A model generated the notes under the pieces. The model saw only the letters and a list, made by a program, of their open reading frames with translations. It was not told the origin of the DNA and made no database searches. The translations under genes and the position numbers were made by a program. From Ignavibacteriales bacterium (GTDB lineage Bacteria > Bacteroidota > Ignavibacteria > Ignavibacteriales > Ignavibacteriaceae): 64,000 nucleotides of DNA. The stretch spans positions 62,001-126,000 of the forward strand of contig JADJIH010000023.1 of NCBI GenBank assembly GCA_016707115.1, read 5' to 3'. Of the stretch, positions 9,563-17,369 are shown one piece after another; the first letter of the stretch is position 1, and every line of letters starts with the position of its first letter.

Positions 9563-9955
9563 ATGGCAAGACCAGTAAAAAAAAGAAAGATAAACTGTAA
9601 CCCAACCTCTTACTACTTTAAACCTCGTGGTATTTCTTTATCGGATCTTGATGAAATAGAGTTGGCGCAGGATGAACTTGAATCTATAAGACTCGCTGAT
9701 TTGAATGGTCTTTTTCAGGAAGATGCTGCTGCAAAAATGCTTGTTTCGCGCGCAACATTTGGAAGAATTATTGTCAGAGCTCATAAAAAAATTGCTGATG
9801 CGATTATTAATGGAAAAGCAATCCGCATTTCAGAAAGTTTTCCACAATCAATTAAAGATAAATCCAGGCAAACCGACAGTAATTGCGGAAGCAGATCTGA
9901 GGTTGGATTACGAAAAAATAAATGTAAAAAGTGTTTATCATCTACAAAGGAGTAA
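9563..9955 (+). CDS. DUF134 family helix-turn-helix protein
   Basis: The 130-residue protein has the DUF134 signature: MARPxKxRxI...NCNPTSYYFKPRGI at the N-terminus, followed by LDEIELAQDELESIRLADLNGLFQEDAAAKMLVSRATFGRIIVRAHKKIADAI (given here only as positions 31-81 of the protein), which reads as a sigma-70-region-4-like HTH. It is usually found beside NifX/NifB-type dinitrogenase cofactor-binding proteins, as here, where the stop is 3 bases before the next start. It probably regulates that gene and itself through the palindrome at 9526. The tail contains Cys residues (SNCGS...KCKKCL) that might bind metal. Confidence 0.85.
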   Translation: MARPVKKRKINCNPTSYYFKPRGISLSDLDEIELAQDELESIRLADLNGLFQEDAAAKMLVSRATFGRIIVRAHKKIADAIINGKAIRISESFPQSIKDKSRQTDSNCGSRSEVGLRKNKCKKCLSSTKE

Positions 9956-9958
9956 AGA

Positions 9959-10381
9959 ATGTTAAATGAAACGAAGGCCCATATTTCGAAAAAAATTGCA
10001 GTTGCAACAAACGATAATGTATTAGTTGCAGGTCATGTTGGCAGATGTAAAGCGTTTCTTATATATGAAACTGATGGATCAAAAATTATAAGTAAAGAAA
10101 TTAGAGAAAACTCATTTACTCATCACAGCCCAAATAGTGATCATGCTAAAGATCATCACCACCAGCATGGAGATGGTCATCAAAACTTAGTTGCAGGATT
10201 AAAAGACTGCGAATCTTTAATTTTTAATCATGGCGGATGGAGATTGATCGAAGACTTGAAGGCACACAATATTACACCAATTCTTACAAACGAAGAAGTT
10301 GCCGAAAATGCTGTGCTAAAATATCTGAATGGTAATCTGGTTATTTCAGAAGAAAATGTCTGCCGTAGTCATCAACAATAA
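9959..10381 (+). CDS. NifX/NifB-like (dinitrogenase Fe-Mo cofactor biosynthesis fold) protein
   Basis: The 140-residue protein matches the small NifX/NafY-like alpha/beta fold: KKIAVATNDNVLVAGHVGRCKAF at residues 12-34 and ILTNEEVAENAVLKYLNG near the C-terminus. A His-rich insertion (HHSPNSDHAKDHHHQHGDG, residues ~59-77) may bind metal. Such orphan homologues occur widely outside nitrogen fixers and are thought to handle iron-sulfur or molybdenum clusters; no nif genes are in the window. It is translationally close to the DUF134 gene and ends in a hairpin at 10398. Confidence 0.85.
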   Translation: MLNETKAHISKKIAVATNDNVLVAGHVGRCKAFLIYETDGSKIISKEIRENSFTHHSPNSDHAKDHHHQHGDGHQNLVAGLKDCESLIFNHGGWRLIEDLKAHNITPILTNEEVAENAVLKYLNGNLVISEENVCRSHQQ

Positions 10382-10397
10382 GAATGAAATACAGCTA

Positions 10398-10424
10398 CCG
10401 GTTTAAATGTAATATTTAAACCGG
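10398..10424. terminator. Hairpin between convergent genes
   Basis: A perfect 11-bp stem (CCGGTTTAAAT / ATTTAAACCGG, loop GTAAT), extendable by an outer ACAG/CTGT pair, lies between the NifX-like gene and the convergent RRM gene. It probably terminates both transcripts, although neither side has a strong U-tract. Confidence 0.6.
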
Positions 10425-10438
10425 CTCTGTAATGAGAT

Positions 10439-10777
10439 TTAATATCTGCGTCTATTATTTTGACCGCCGCCGCTGCCACCGGATGATCTTCCACCACCGC
10501 TGCCGCCACCGCCATTAAAACGTTTTCTGCTGTCAGTTTTTGGGCGAGCTTCATTTACTACAAGTTTCTTTCCCTTAACTTCTTTAGTATTCAAACCATT
10601 AATCGCTTTTTGCGCATCTGCAAGTCCTGGCATTTCCACAAATCCAAATCCTTTTGTTTGCTGCGAAAACATATCGCGAATAATTTTAACTTCTTTAACC
10701 TGTCCGAACTCTGAAAAAAGATTCATTAAATCTTCTTCCTGAACATCGTTTGACAAATTGCCAACGAAGATATTCAT
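10439..10777 (-). CDS. RRM-domain RNA-binding protein with glycine-rich tail
   Basis: The 112-residue product has an RRM at residues 1-80 (RNP2 IFVGNL at 3-8, RNP1 KGFGFVEM at 42-49) and a low-complexity Gly/Ser/Arg tail from ~90 to the end (GGGGSGGGRSSGGSGGG, NNRRRY). This is the layout of cyanobacterial Rbp and plant glycine-rich RNA-binding proteins linked to cold response. The tail may promote phase separation or extra RNA contacts. It is a paralogue of the tail-less protein at 8576-8827; the two share the NEA(K/R) C-terminal end of the RRM. Confidence 0.9.
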   Translation of the reverse strand: MNIFVGNLSNDVQEEDLMNLFSEFGQVKEVKIIRDMFSQQTKGFGFVEMPGLADAQKAINGLNTKEVKGKKLVVNEARPKTDSRKRFNGGGGSGGGRSSGGSGGGQNNRRRY

Positions 10778-10963
10778 AGTAACTCCTGATAATTATAAAA
10801 AAAATATTAATAACGAGAGGGCATATTGTTTATGCGGCTCTTTTTCCTGTGGATTAAAAATAGAACGACTATTGTGGTATGACTTCAAAATTTTAATCAG
10901 GCAGATACAAGATAGGTTAATTAATTTAGTGAAACAACACAACTATAAAGGCTTTATTCTGTT

Positions 10964-10995
10964 GAATCTGAGATCACATGCGTGGTCCCAGATTC
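10964..10995 (-). terminator. Hairpin downstream of metH
   Basis: A 14-bp stem with one mismatch and one wobble (GAATCTGAGATCAC / GTGGTCCCAGATTC, 4-base loop) sits 31 bases beyond the metH stop codon on the minus strand. There is no U-run after it, so it may be a 3'-end stabiliser rather than a classical terminator. Confidence 0.45.
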
Positions 10996-11025
10996 AGATT
11001 AACTGAAATATAGATAAAAACAGAA

Positions 11026-14000
11026 TTAATAATTTAAAATAGGACTTAACCACTTCTCAATTTCTTCAACGCTCATTCCTTTGCGTTTATGATAGTCAAG
11101 CACCTGGTCTTTTTCTATTTTTCCCACAGAAAAATATTTTGATTCCGGATGAGAAAAATACAATCCACTTACGCTTGCGGCAGGATACATTGCCATACTT
11201 TCAGTTAGCTTAATTCCAGCATTCTTCTCAACATCAAGCAAAGAAAAAATGATTGGTTTTTCTGTATGATCTGGTTGGGCTGGATAACCTGGAGCAGGAC
11301 GAATTCCAACATATTTTTCCTTAACAAGGTCTTCGTTCGTAAAATTTTCATCTGGTGCATAACCCCAATATTCTATTCTAACAAGTTTGTGAAGATGCTC
11401 TGCAAAAGCTTCCGCTAATCTATCGGCTATTGCTTTAACCATTATGCTGTTATAGTCATCGTGGTCTTTTTCAAATTGCGTAACAATTTTTTCTATTCCA
11501 ACTCCAGCAGTTACAGCAAACATTCCTATATAATCCTCAACGCCGTTCTCTTTGGGTGCGATAAAATCTGCCAGAGCAATATTCGGTTCACTTTGTGATT
11601 TTTGTATTTGCTGTCTTATTGTATGCAAAACTCTTCTTACTCCTGTTCTTGATTCATTGGAGTATATTTCAATGTCATCATGTCCAACAGAATTTGCAGG
11701 AAACAATCCTATCACACCATTTGCGGTAAGTAATTTTTCTGAAATGATTTTATCAAGAAGTTTATTCGCATCATCAAAAAGTTTTTTAGCTTCATATCCC
11801 ACATTCTTATCTTCAAAAATTGAAGGGTACTTGCCTTTCAACTCCCAAGTCATAAAGAAAGGGGTCCAATCAATGTAAGCACGAAGAGTGTCAAGATTAA
11901 AATCACTAAGAATAGTAACGCCAAGTTTATTTGGTTTTTTGATTTGTGTATTTTGCCAATCAATTTTTAGTTTCTTTTCTCTTGCTTTATCTAATGAAAT
12001 ATAATTTTTATCGGACTTTCTTTTAGAATAATCATCTCTTAGTTGTGCATATTCATCTTTAAATGCTTGAATATATTTTTTTCGTTCTTCTTCGTTCTCA
12101 TTTAGCAGATTTGAAACAACTGGAACACTGCGTGAGGCGTCAAGAACATGAATTACTGCTCCGCTATAGTTGGGATCTACCTTAACAGCAGTGTGAATTC
12201 TCGATGTGGTCGCACCCCCAATAAGCAATGGTATTTTCATTCCGCGTCTTTCCATTTCTTTTGCAACATGTACCATCTCATCAAGTGATGGTGTAATTAA
12301 TCCGCTTAATCCTATAACATCAACTTTTTCATCTTTCGCGGTTTGAAGAATCTTTTCTGTATGAACCATAACACCTATGTCAATTACATTATAATTGTTA
12401 CATCCGAGCACAACGCCGACTATGTTTTTTCCAATATCGTGAACATCTCCCTTAACCGTAGCCATTAATACTTTTCCTTGCTCACGCACACTCTTATTTT
12501 TTTCTTTCTCGGCTTCGATGTATGGAATTAGTATTGCAACAGCTTTCTTCATCACCCTTGCACTTTTAACAACTTGAGGAAGAAACATTTTTCCTGCTCC
12601 GAACAAATCGCCAACTACATTCATACCGGCCATCAGGGGACCCTCTATTACTTCGATTGGCTGTGGATATTTTTTTCTTGCTTCTTCAATGTCCACATCA
12701 ATAAAATCCACAATTCCCCTAACAAGAGCATGCTTTAATCTCTCTTCAACAGAACCGTTTCGCCAATCTTCAATTTTTTCTTCTGCTTTATCCTTTTTCT
12801 TAATTGTTTCTGCAAATTCTATTAATCTCTCGGTTGCATCAGATCTTCTATTGAGAATAACATCTTCAACTTTTTCTAAAAGATCTTTTGGAATTTCTTC
12901 ATACACTTCTAGTTGACCCGCATTAACAATTCCCATATCCATTCCAGCTTTAATTGCATGAAAAAGAAATGCTGAATGCATTGCTTCTCGAACTGTATCA
13001 TTACCTCGAAATGAAAAGGAAAGATTGCTAACGCCCCCACTAATTTTTACAAGTGGCAAGTTTTGTTTTATCCATCTTGTTGCCTCAAGATAATCTACTG
13101 CGTAATTATTATGTTCTTCAATTCCGGTTGCAATGGCAAGTATGTTTGGATCAAAGATTATATCCTGGGGTTTAAAGCCAATTTCTTCTGTTAAGATTTT
13201 ATATGCTCGTTTACAGATTTCAATTCTTCTTTCAAAAGTATCCGCTTGTCCTTTTTCATCAAACGCCATTACAATAACTGCTGCACCGTAGCTCAATACC
13301 TTTCTGGCGTGTTCTTTAAATATTACTTCGCCTTCTTTAAGTGATATTGAATTAACAATTCCCTTGCCCTGTAAACATTTTAACCCTGCTTCAATTACAC
13401 TCCATTTTGATGAATCAACCATAATCGGAAGCTTTGCAATATCTGGTTCTGCTTCAAGAAGATTTATGAACTTCGTCATTACAACTTCAGAATCAAGCAT
13501 TCCCTCGTCCATATTTATATCCAAAACCTGGGCGCCGCCCTCAACCTGATCACGCGCAACAGAAAGTGCGTCATCATATTTATTTTCTTTGATAAGCCGT
13601 GCAAACTTTTTTGAGCCCGTAACATTTGTGCGTTCACCAATATTCATAAAATTGGAATCGGGACGATATACGACCGGTTCGAGTCCGCTTAATCTTAAGT
13701 AAGGTTCCTGAGTTTTAGGAATTCTCGGTTTGTGAATTTTTACAATCTCTGCAATTTCCTTTATGTGGACTGGTGTTGTTCCGCAGCAGCCGCCAACAAT
13801 ATTTACAAATCCGCTAGCTATAAAATCATTTAAAACGCTTGCCATTGTTTGTGGAGTTTCATCATATCCGCCCATCTCGTTTGGTAATCCAGCGTTTGGA
13901 TAAACAGATAAAAATTTATCGGACACATTTGAAAGATCCTCAACAAAGGGTCTCATTTGTTTTGCACCAAGTGCACAATTCAATCCAACACTAACAAGAT

Positions 14001-14718
14001 TTTTTGCATGAGAGACTGAAGTTAAAAATGCTTCTGTTGTTTGTCCGGATAACGTTCTTCCACTTTGATCAACGATTGTTCCAGATATCATTACGGGAAT
14101 ATCAAGCGATCTTTCCGTTAGCAATTTTTCAACACCAAAGATTGCAGCTTTTGCATTTAGAGTATCAAATATTGTTTCAATAAGAATTATATCTGCACCG
14201 CCATCAACTAAACCCCGAGCTGCATCATAATAGGCAGTTGCAACTTCATCAAAGGTTACTGCGCGATAACCCGGATCGTTTACATTTGGAGAAAGTGATA
14301 ACGTTTTATTTGTAGGCCCAAGTGCACCGGCAACAAATCTTGGCTTATCAGGAAATTTTTTATTGAATTCATCTGCAACTTCTTTGGCTATTTTGGCCGA
14401 TTCAAAATTTATTTCATATGCAATATCTTGCAAATGATAATCTGCCTGAGAAATTATATTTGCATTGAATGTGTTCGTTTCAACAATATCGGCGCCGGCA
14501 GCAAAATATTCTCTGTGTATCCCTTTTATAACTTCCGGTTGTGTTATTGAAAGAAGATCATTGTTGCCTTTAAGATCATGCGGATAATCTTTAAATCTTT
14601 CACCGCGAAAATCTTTTTCTGTTAATTTGTGACGTTGGATCATTGTACCCATTGCGCCATCAATTACGAGGATTCTTTCAGTTAATAACTTTTTGAAATT
14701 TTCAAATGTTGTTTTCAT
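11026..14718 (-). CDS. metH: Cobalamin-dependent methionine synthase
   Basis: At 1230 residues this is full length for MetH, which transfers the methyl group of 5-methyltetrahydrofolate to homocysteine via methylcobalamin. Domain order: homocysteine-binding barrel (zinc ligands in GLNCALG and GGCCGTTP, residues ~1-325), pterin-binding domain (NIGERTNVTGSKKF, ~355-620), cobalamin cap and B12 domains (DVHDIGKNIVG carrying the axial His, ~ 740-890), and the SAM-dependent reactivation domain (RPAPGYP, ~900-1230). The start ATG is preceded by AAGAAGG. Expression is evidently controlled by the SAM riboswitch and terminator immediately upstream. No metF or other pathway gene is adjacent. Confidence 0.98.
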   Translation of the reverse strand: MKTTFENFKKLLTERILVIDGAMGTMIQRHKLTEKDFRGERFKDYPHDLKGNNDLLSITQPEVIKGIHREYFAAGADIVETNTFNANIISQADYHLQDIAYEINFESAKIAKEVADEFNKKFPDKPRFVAGALGPTNKTLSLSPNVNDPGYRAVTFDEVATAYYDAARGLVDGGADIILIETIFDTLNAKAAIFGVEKLLTERSLDIPVMISGTIVDQSGRTLSGQTTEAFLTSVSHAKNLVSVGLNCALGAKQMRPFVEDLSNVSDKFLSVYPNAGLPNEMGGYDETPQTMASVLNDFIASGFVNIVGGCCGTTPVHIKEIAEIVKIHKPRIPKTQEPYLRLSGLEPVVYRPDSNFMNIGERTNVTGSKKFARLIKENKYDDALSVARDQVEGGAQVLDINMDEGMLDSEVVMTKFINLLEAEPDIAKLPIMVDSSKWSVIEAGLKCLQGKGIVNSISLKEGEVIFKEHARKVLSYGAAVIVMAFDEKGQADTFERRIEICKRAYKILTEEIGFKPQDIIFDPNILAIATGIEEHNNYAVDYLEATRWIKQNLPLVKISGGVSNLSFSFRGNDTVREAMHSAFLFHAIKAGMDMGIVNAGQLEVYEEIPKDLLEKVEDVILNRRSDATERLIEFAETIKKKDKAEEKIEDWRNGSVEERLKHALVRGIVDFIDVDIEEARKKYPQPIEVIEGPLMAGMNVVGDLFGAGKMFLPQVVKSARVMKKAVAILIPYIEAEKEKNKSVREQGKVLMATVKGDVHDIGKNIVGVVLGCNNYNVIDIGVMVHTEKILQTAKDEKVDVIGLSGLITPSLDEMVHVAKEMERRGMKIPLLIGGATTSRIHTAVKVDPNYSGAVIHVLDASRSVPVVSNLLNENEEERKKYIQAFKDEYAQLRDDYSKRKSDKNYISLDKAREKKLKIDWQNTQIKKPNKLGVTILSDFNLDTLRAYIDWTPFFMTWELKGKYPSIFEDKNVGYEAKKLFDDANKLLDKIISEKLLTANGVIGLFPANSVGHDDIEIYSNESRTGVRRVLHTIRQQIQKSQSEPNIALADFIAPKENGVEDYIGMFAVTAGVGIEKIVTQFEKDHDDYNSIMVKAIADRLAEAFAEHLHKLVRIEYWGYAPDENFTNEDLVKEKYVGIRPAPGYPAQPDHTEKPIIFSLLDVEKNAGIKLTESMAMYPAASVSGLYFSHPESKYFSVGKIEKDQVLDYHKRKGMSVEEIEKWLSPILNY

Positions 14719-14741
14719 ATTTCCTTCTTTAAAATTAAAAA

Positions 14742-14766
14742 ACCTCTTCTGATGATATGAAGAGGT
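14742..14766 (-). terminator. Intrinsic terminator of the metH leader
   Basis: An 8-bp stem (ACCTCTTC / GAAGAGGT on the plus strand reading) followed on the minus strand by a run of T (TTTTTTAATTTT) lies between the SAM riboswitch and the metH start. This is the expression platform: with SAM bound, the hairpin should form and stop transcription before metH. Confidence 0.85.
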
Positions 14767-14785
14767 GCAATAACTAAGTCTTCAT

Positions 14786-14902
14786 CTCATCTTTCCCTCC
14801 CGATAAAATTGGGAAGGCAGGATTTAGCACCCGACGTCTCGATAAATCGAAACCGGCTGCTACGGCATCAGCGGGCCTGTTCCCTCTGCCGTTCTTGATA
14901 AG
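14786..14902 (-). ncRNA. SAM-I (S-box) riboswitch
   Basis: Read on the minus strand, the element starts with CTTATCAAGA (5' half of P1) and contains the S-box core AGAGGGA, the GGCCC...GATG segment of P2, GCAGCC, and GGTGCTAAATCC, and closes with GATGAG pairing to CTTATC. These are the conserved SAM-I aptamer blocks in the correct order. It lies directly upstream of metH, the classical target, and is followed by a terminator hairpin. Binding of S-adenosylmethionine would lower metH expression. Confidence 0.93.
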
Positions 14903-15062
14903 ATTATATATAAAAGAACTAATAAAATCTGTTGTAAATATATAAATTATAAACTCTTTGTCAATGAGATATTAGTCAAATTGATATCGGCTAGCTTCTC
15001 ATCTTTAAAACTCAATTAAATATGGCTAAATTGCTCTATCTAAAAAACAAAGGATTTTTGTT

Positions 15063-16037
15063 ATGATAGTTGTTACGGGCGGAGCTGGTTTTATAGGAAG
15101 TGTAATTGTTTGGAAGCTAAATCAACTTGGTAAAACAAATATTATAATTGTTGATGAGCTTGGTAAAGATGAAAAGTGGAAAAATCTTGTTGGGCTTAAG
15201 TATGAAGATTTTGTAAATAAGCTTGAATTTATTGAACAGGTTCTTGATGATGTTATTCCATATCGCGTTGACGCTATAATTCATATGGGTGCAAATTCAT
15301 CTACAACAGAAAAAGATGCTGATCATTTAATGGATAACAATTATCATTACACCAAAGAGCTTGCAAAATATTGTGTGGAAAAAAATATAAGATTTATTTA
15401 CGCTTCTTCAGCAGCAACTTATGGTGATGGTGATTTAGGTTTTGATGATGACGAATCTAAACTTGAAACTTTGCGTCCTTTAAATATGTATGGATACTCT
15501 AAACAGCTTTTTGATCTTTGGGCAAAACGTAATAGTATTTTAGATAGAGTTGTTGGAATTAAATATTTTAATGTATACGGACCAAATGAAAACCATAAAG
15601 CTGATATGCGCTCGGTTGTGCACAAAGCATTTGAGCAAGTTCGGGATACAGGGAAAGTGCGTTTGTTCAAATCTCTAAATCCAACATATAAAGATGGCGA
15701 ACAGATGCGTGATTTTGTTTATATAAAAGATGCCGTTGATATGACTTTATATTTTTTAGATAATCCAGATAAAAATGGAATTTATAATGTTGGTGCGGGC
15801 AAAGCAAGAACATGGAATGATCTTGTAAAATCTTTATTTAATGCTGTTGGCAAGCCTGTCAACATTGAGTATATAGATTTACCGCAGCACCTTGCTGAAA
15901 AATATCAATACTTTACCGAAGCCAATCTTAACAAAATAAACTCCGCAGGATATAATCAAGCAACAACCTCTTTGGAGGATGGCGTAACAGATTACGTTAA
16001 GAATTATTTGTTAAAAAATACTTATTTGGGTTATTGA
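15063..16037 (+). CDS. hldD: ADP-L-glycero-D-manno-heptose 6-epimerase
   Basis: The 324-residue short-chain dehydrogenase/epimerase has the NAD(P)-binding GGAGFIGS at residues 6-13, the acceptor segment YASSAATYGDG, and the catalytic Y-x-x-x-K pair (YGYSK at ~140). The heptose epimerase signature MGANSSTTEKD is present. HldD makes the ADP-heptose used for lipopolysaccharide inner core, so the organism likely builds heptose-containing LPS. It is a single-gene unit here, ending in a hairpin shared with the convergent acidic-protein gene. Confidence 0.92.
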   Translation: MIVVTGGAGFIGSVIVWKLNQLGKTNIIIVDELGKDEKWKNLVGLKYEDFVNKLEFIEQVLDDVIPYRVDAIIHMGANSSTTEKDADHLMDNNYHYTKELAKYCVEKNIRFIYASSAATYGDGDLGFDDDESKLETLRPLNMYGYSKQLFDLWAKRNSILDRVVGIKYFNVYGPNENHKADMRSVVHKAFEQVRDTGKVRLFKSLNPTYKDGEQMRDFVYIKDAVDMTLYFLDNPDKNGIYNVGAGKARTWNDLVKSLFNAVGKPVNIEYIDLPQHLAEKYQYFTEANLNKINSAGYNQATTSLEDGVTDYVKNYLLKNTYLGY

Positions 16038-16046
16038 GAAAAGTAT

Positions 16047-16080
16047 GAGTGAGAAAAGAATTTAAATCTTCTTCTCACTC
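16047..16080. terminator. Hairpin between convergent hldD and acidic-protein genes
   Basis: A 9-bp perfect stem (GAGTGAGAA / TTCTCACTC) with a partly paired 16-base interior lies just after the hldD stop and just before the stop of the minus-strand gene. It is suited to act on both transcripts. Confidence 0.55.
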
Positions 16081-16093
16081 CCGATCTTAATAT

Positions 16094-16396
16094 CTAAAAA
16101 GCAGCTTCGTCTTCATCGTCAAAAAGATCTTCTTCATCTAATTCGTCGATATCAAACTCATCTTCCAGGTCTTCTTTCTTTTTGGGTTCATCTTCAAACA
16201 AATCATCTTCGTCTTCATCATCGTCATCATAATAGTCATCTTTCTCTTCTTCATCATCGTCATAATCATCATCTTCGTCTTTGTTTTTTCTTTTTGCAGC
16301 AAAAAGAGAATCGATTCCAAAAACATTTAGATCATTTATTGCAAACGGATTTTCGTTATCATCAACGGCTTGCAAGTTTAATTCGTTCAGTTCCAT
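16094..16396 (-). CDS. Highly acidic low-complexity protein
   Basis: The 100-residue product has an ordinary N-terminal ~35 residues (MELNELNLQAVDDNENPF...) and then a tract made almost entirely of D, E, K and Y (residues ~36-97). There is no signal peptide or membrane segment. A ribosome binding site (CGGAGTAA) precedes the ATG. Similar acidic-tail proteins are common beside unrelated genes in this lineage; no function is known. The acidic tract could be a nucleic-acid mimic or a disordered tail binding basic partners such as ribosomal proteins, but this is speculation. Confidence 0.6.
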   Translation of the reverse strand: MELNELNLQAVDDNENPFAINDLNVFGIDSLFAAKRKNKDEDDDYDDDEEEKDDYYDDDDEDEDDLFEDEPKKKEDLEDEFDIDELDEEDLFDDEDEAAF

Positions 16397-16581
16397 TATA
16401 AAATTACTCCGATTAATCTTATTAATTTCACTTGTTAATTTATATGTGTACAGTAAATCTGCAAATAGAAAAACAAAAATCTTTTAAAAATTTTTTTATG
16501 GTTTATTATCGACCAGAACTTATATTGCTTTAGCATAATTTGCAATAGTAGAAATTTTTAGAGGAAAAATTAGGACACTAA

Positions 16582-17046
16582 ATGAAACTAGCAACACTTT
16601 GTTATGTAACCGATAAAAAAACAAACTCAACATTAATGTTGCATCGTGTAAAAAAAGAAAATGATTATCACGAAGGCAAATGGAACGGACTTGGCGGAAA
16701 GTTTGAATTGGGAGAATCTCCTGAAGAATGTGCAATTAGAGAAATAGCAGAAGAATGCGGATTAAAAGTTAAATCTGTTAAGATGAAGGGTTTTATAACC
16801 TTTCCTTTGTTTGATGAAAAAGATGATTGGTATGTTTTTCTTTTTACTTCCGATGATTTTACTGGAGAATTAATTGATTCGCCGGAGGGCAATCTTGCCT
16901 GGATAAAAAACGAAAAGCTTACTGAATTAAATCTCTGGGATGGAGATAAAATTTTTATTCCGTGGTTATTTAAAGATGGTTTTTTTAGTGCAAAGTTTAA
17001 TTATAAAAATGGAAAGTATGTAAATCATGATGTGAGTTTTTATTGA
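16582..17046 (+). CDS. Nudix hydrolase (8-oxo-dGTP diphosphatase-like)
   Basis: The 154-residue protein contains a complete Nudix box at residues 38-60: GG-K-F-E-L-GESPEECA-REIAEECGL, including the metal-binding REIAEE glutamates. The domain layout (WNGLGGKFE, then LAWIKNEKL) resembles MutT/MTH1-type enzymes that hydrolyse oxidised purine nucleotides. Substrate cannot be fixed from sequence. It is preceded by AGAGGAAAAATTAGGACAC and stands alone. Confidence 0.9.
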   Translation: MKLATLCYVTDKKTNSTLMLHRVKKENDYHEGKWNGLGGKFELGESPEECAIREIAEECGLKVKSVKMKGFITFPLFDEKDDWYVFLFTSDDFTGELIDSPEGNLAWIKNEKLTELNLWDGDKIFIPWLFKDGFFSAKFNYKNGKYVNHDVSFY

Positions 17047-17369
17047 AAATGATTCTTAACTAATTTACTTAACAACATCGCGCTATCTTATTTCGAAAAT
17101 GAAAATCACCAAACAACAAACCAACCCAGACTAAGGCAATCTTCAAAACGATTGATCAATTTTTTGATTATCAAATATCTGCCACAATTGGTTCCGCCTT
17201 GTAAACAATTAACGGCCCACAAACAATTTTACTCGCTTTTGAATCAATACAACAAAACAATGAATCAAAACAGCAATTTGATTTCATTAAATAAAGCTAG
17301 TTTTCAGATTAAACTTTAGAAAAATAATTTTATTGCTTAATCATCTATTTAAAAACTTAAGGTGGAATT
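17047..17369. other. Intergenic region before the OmpA cluster
   Basis: These 323 AT-rich bases contain no plausible gene, RNA or strong hairpin. The last ~80 bases must hold the promoter of the cluster starting at 17370; a ribosome binding site (AAGGTGG) is at 17359-17365. Confidence 0.5.
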
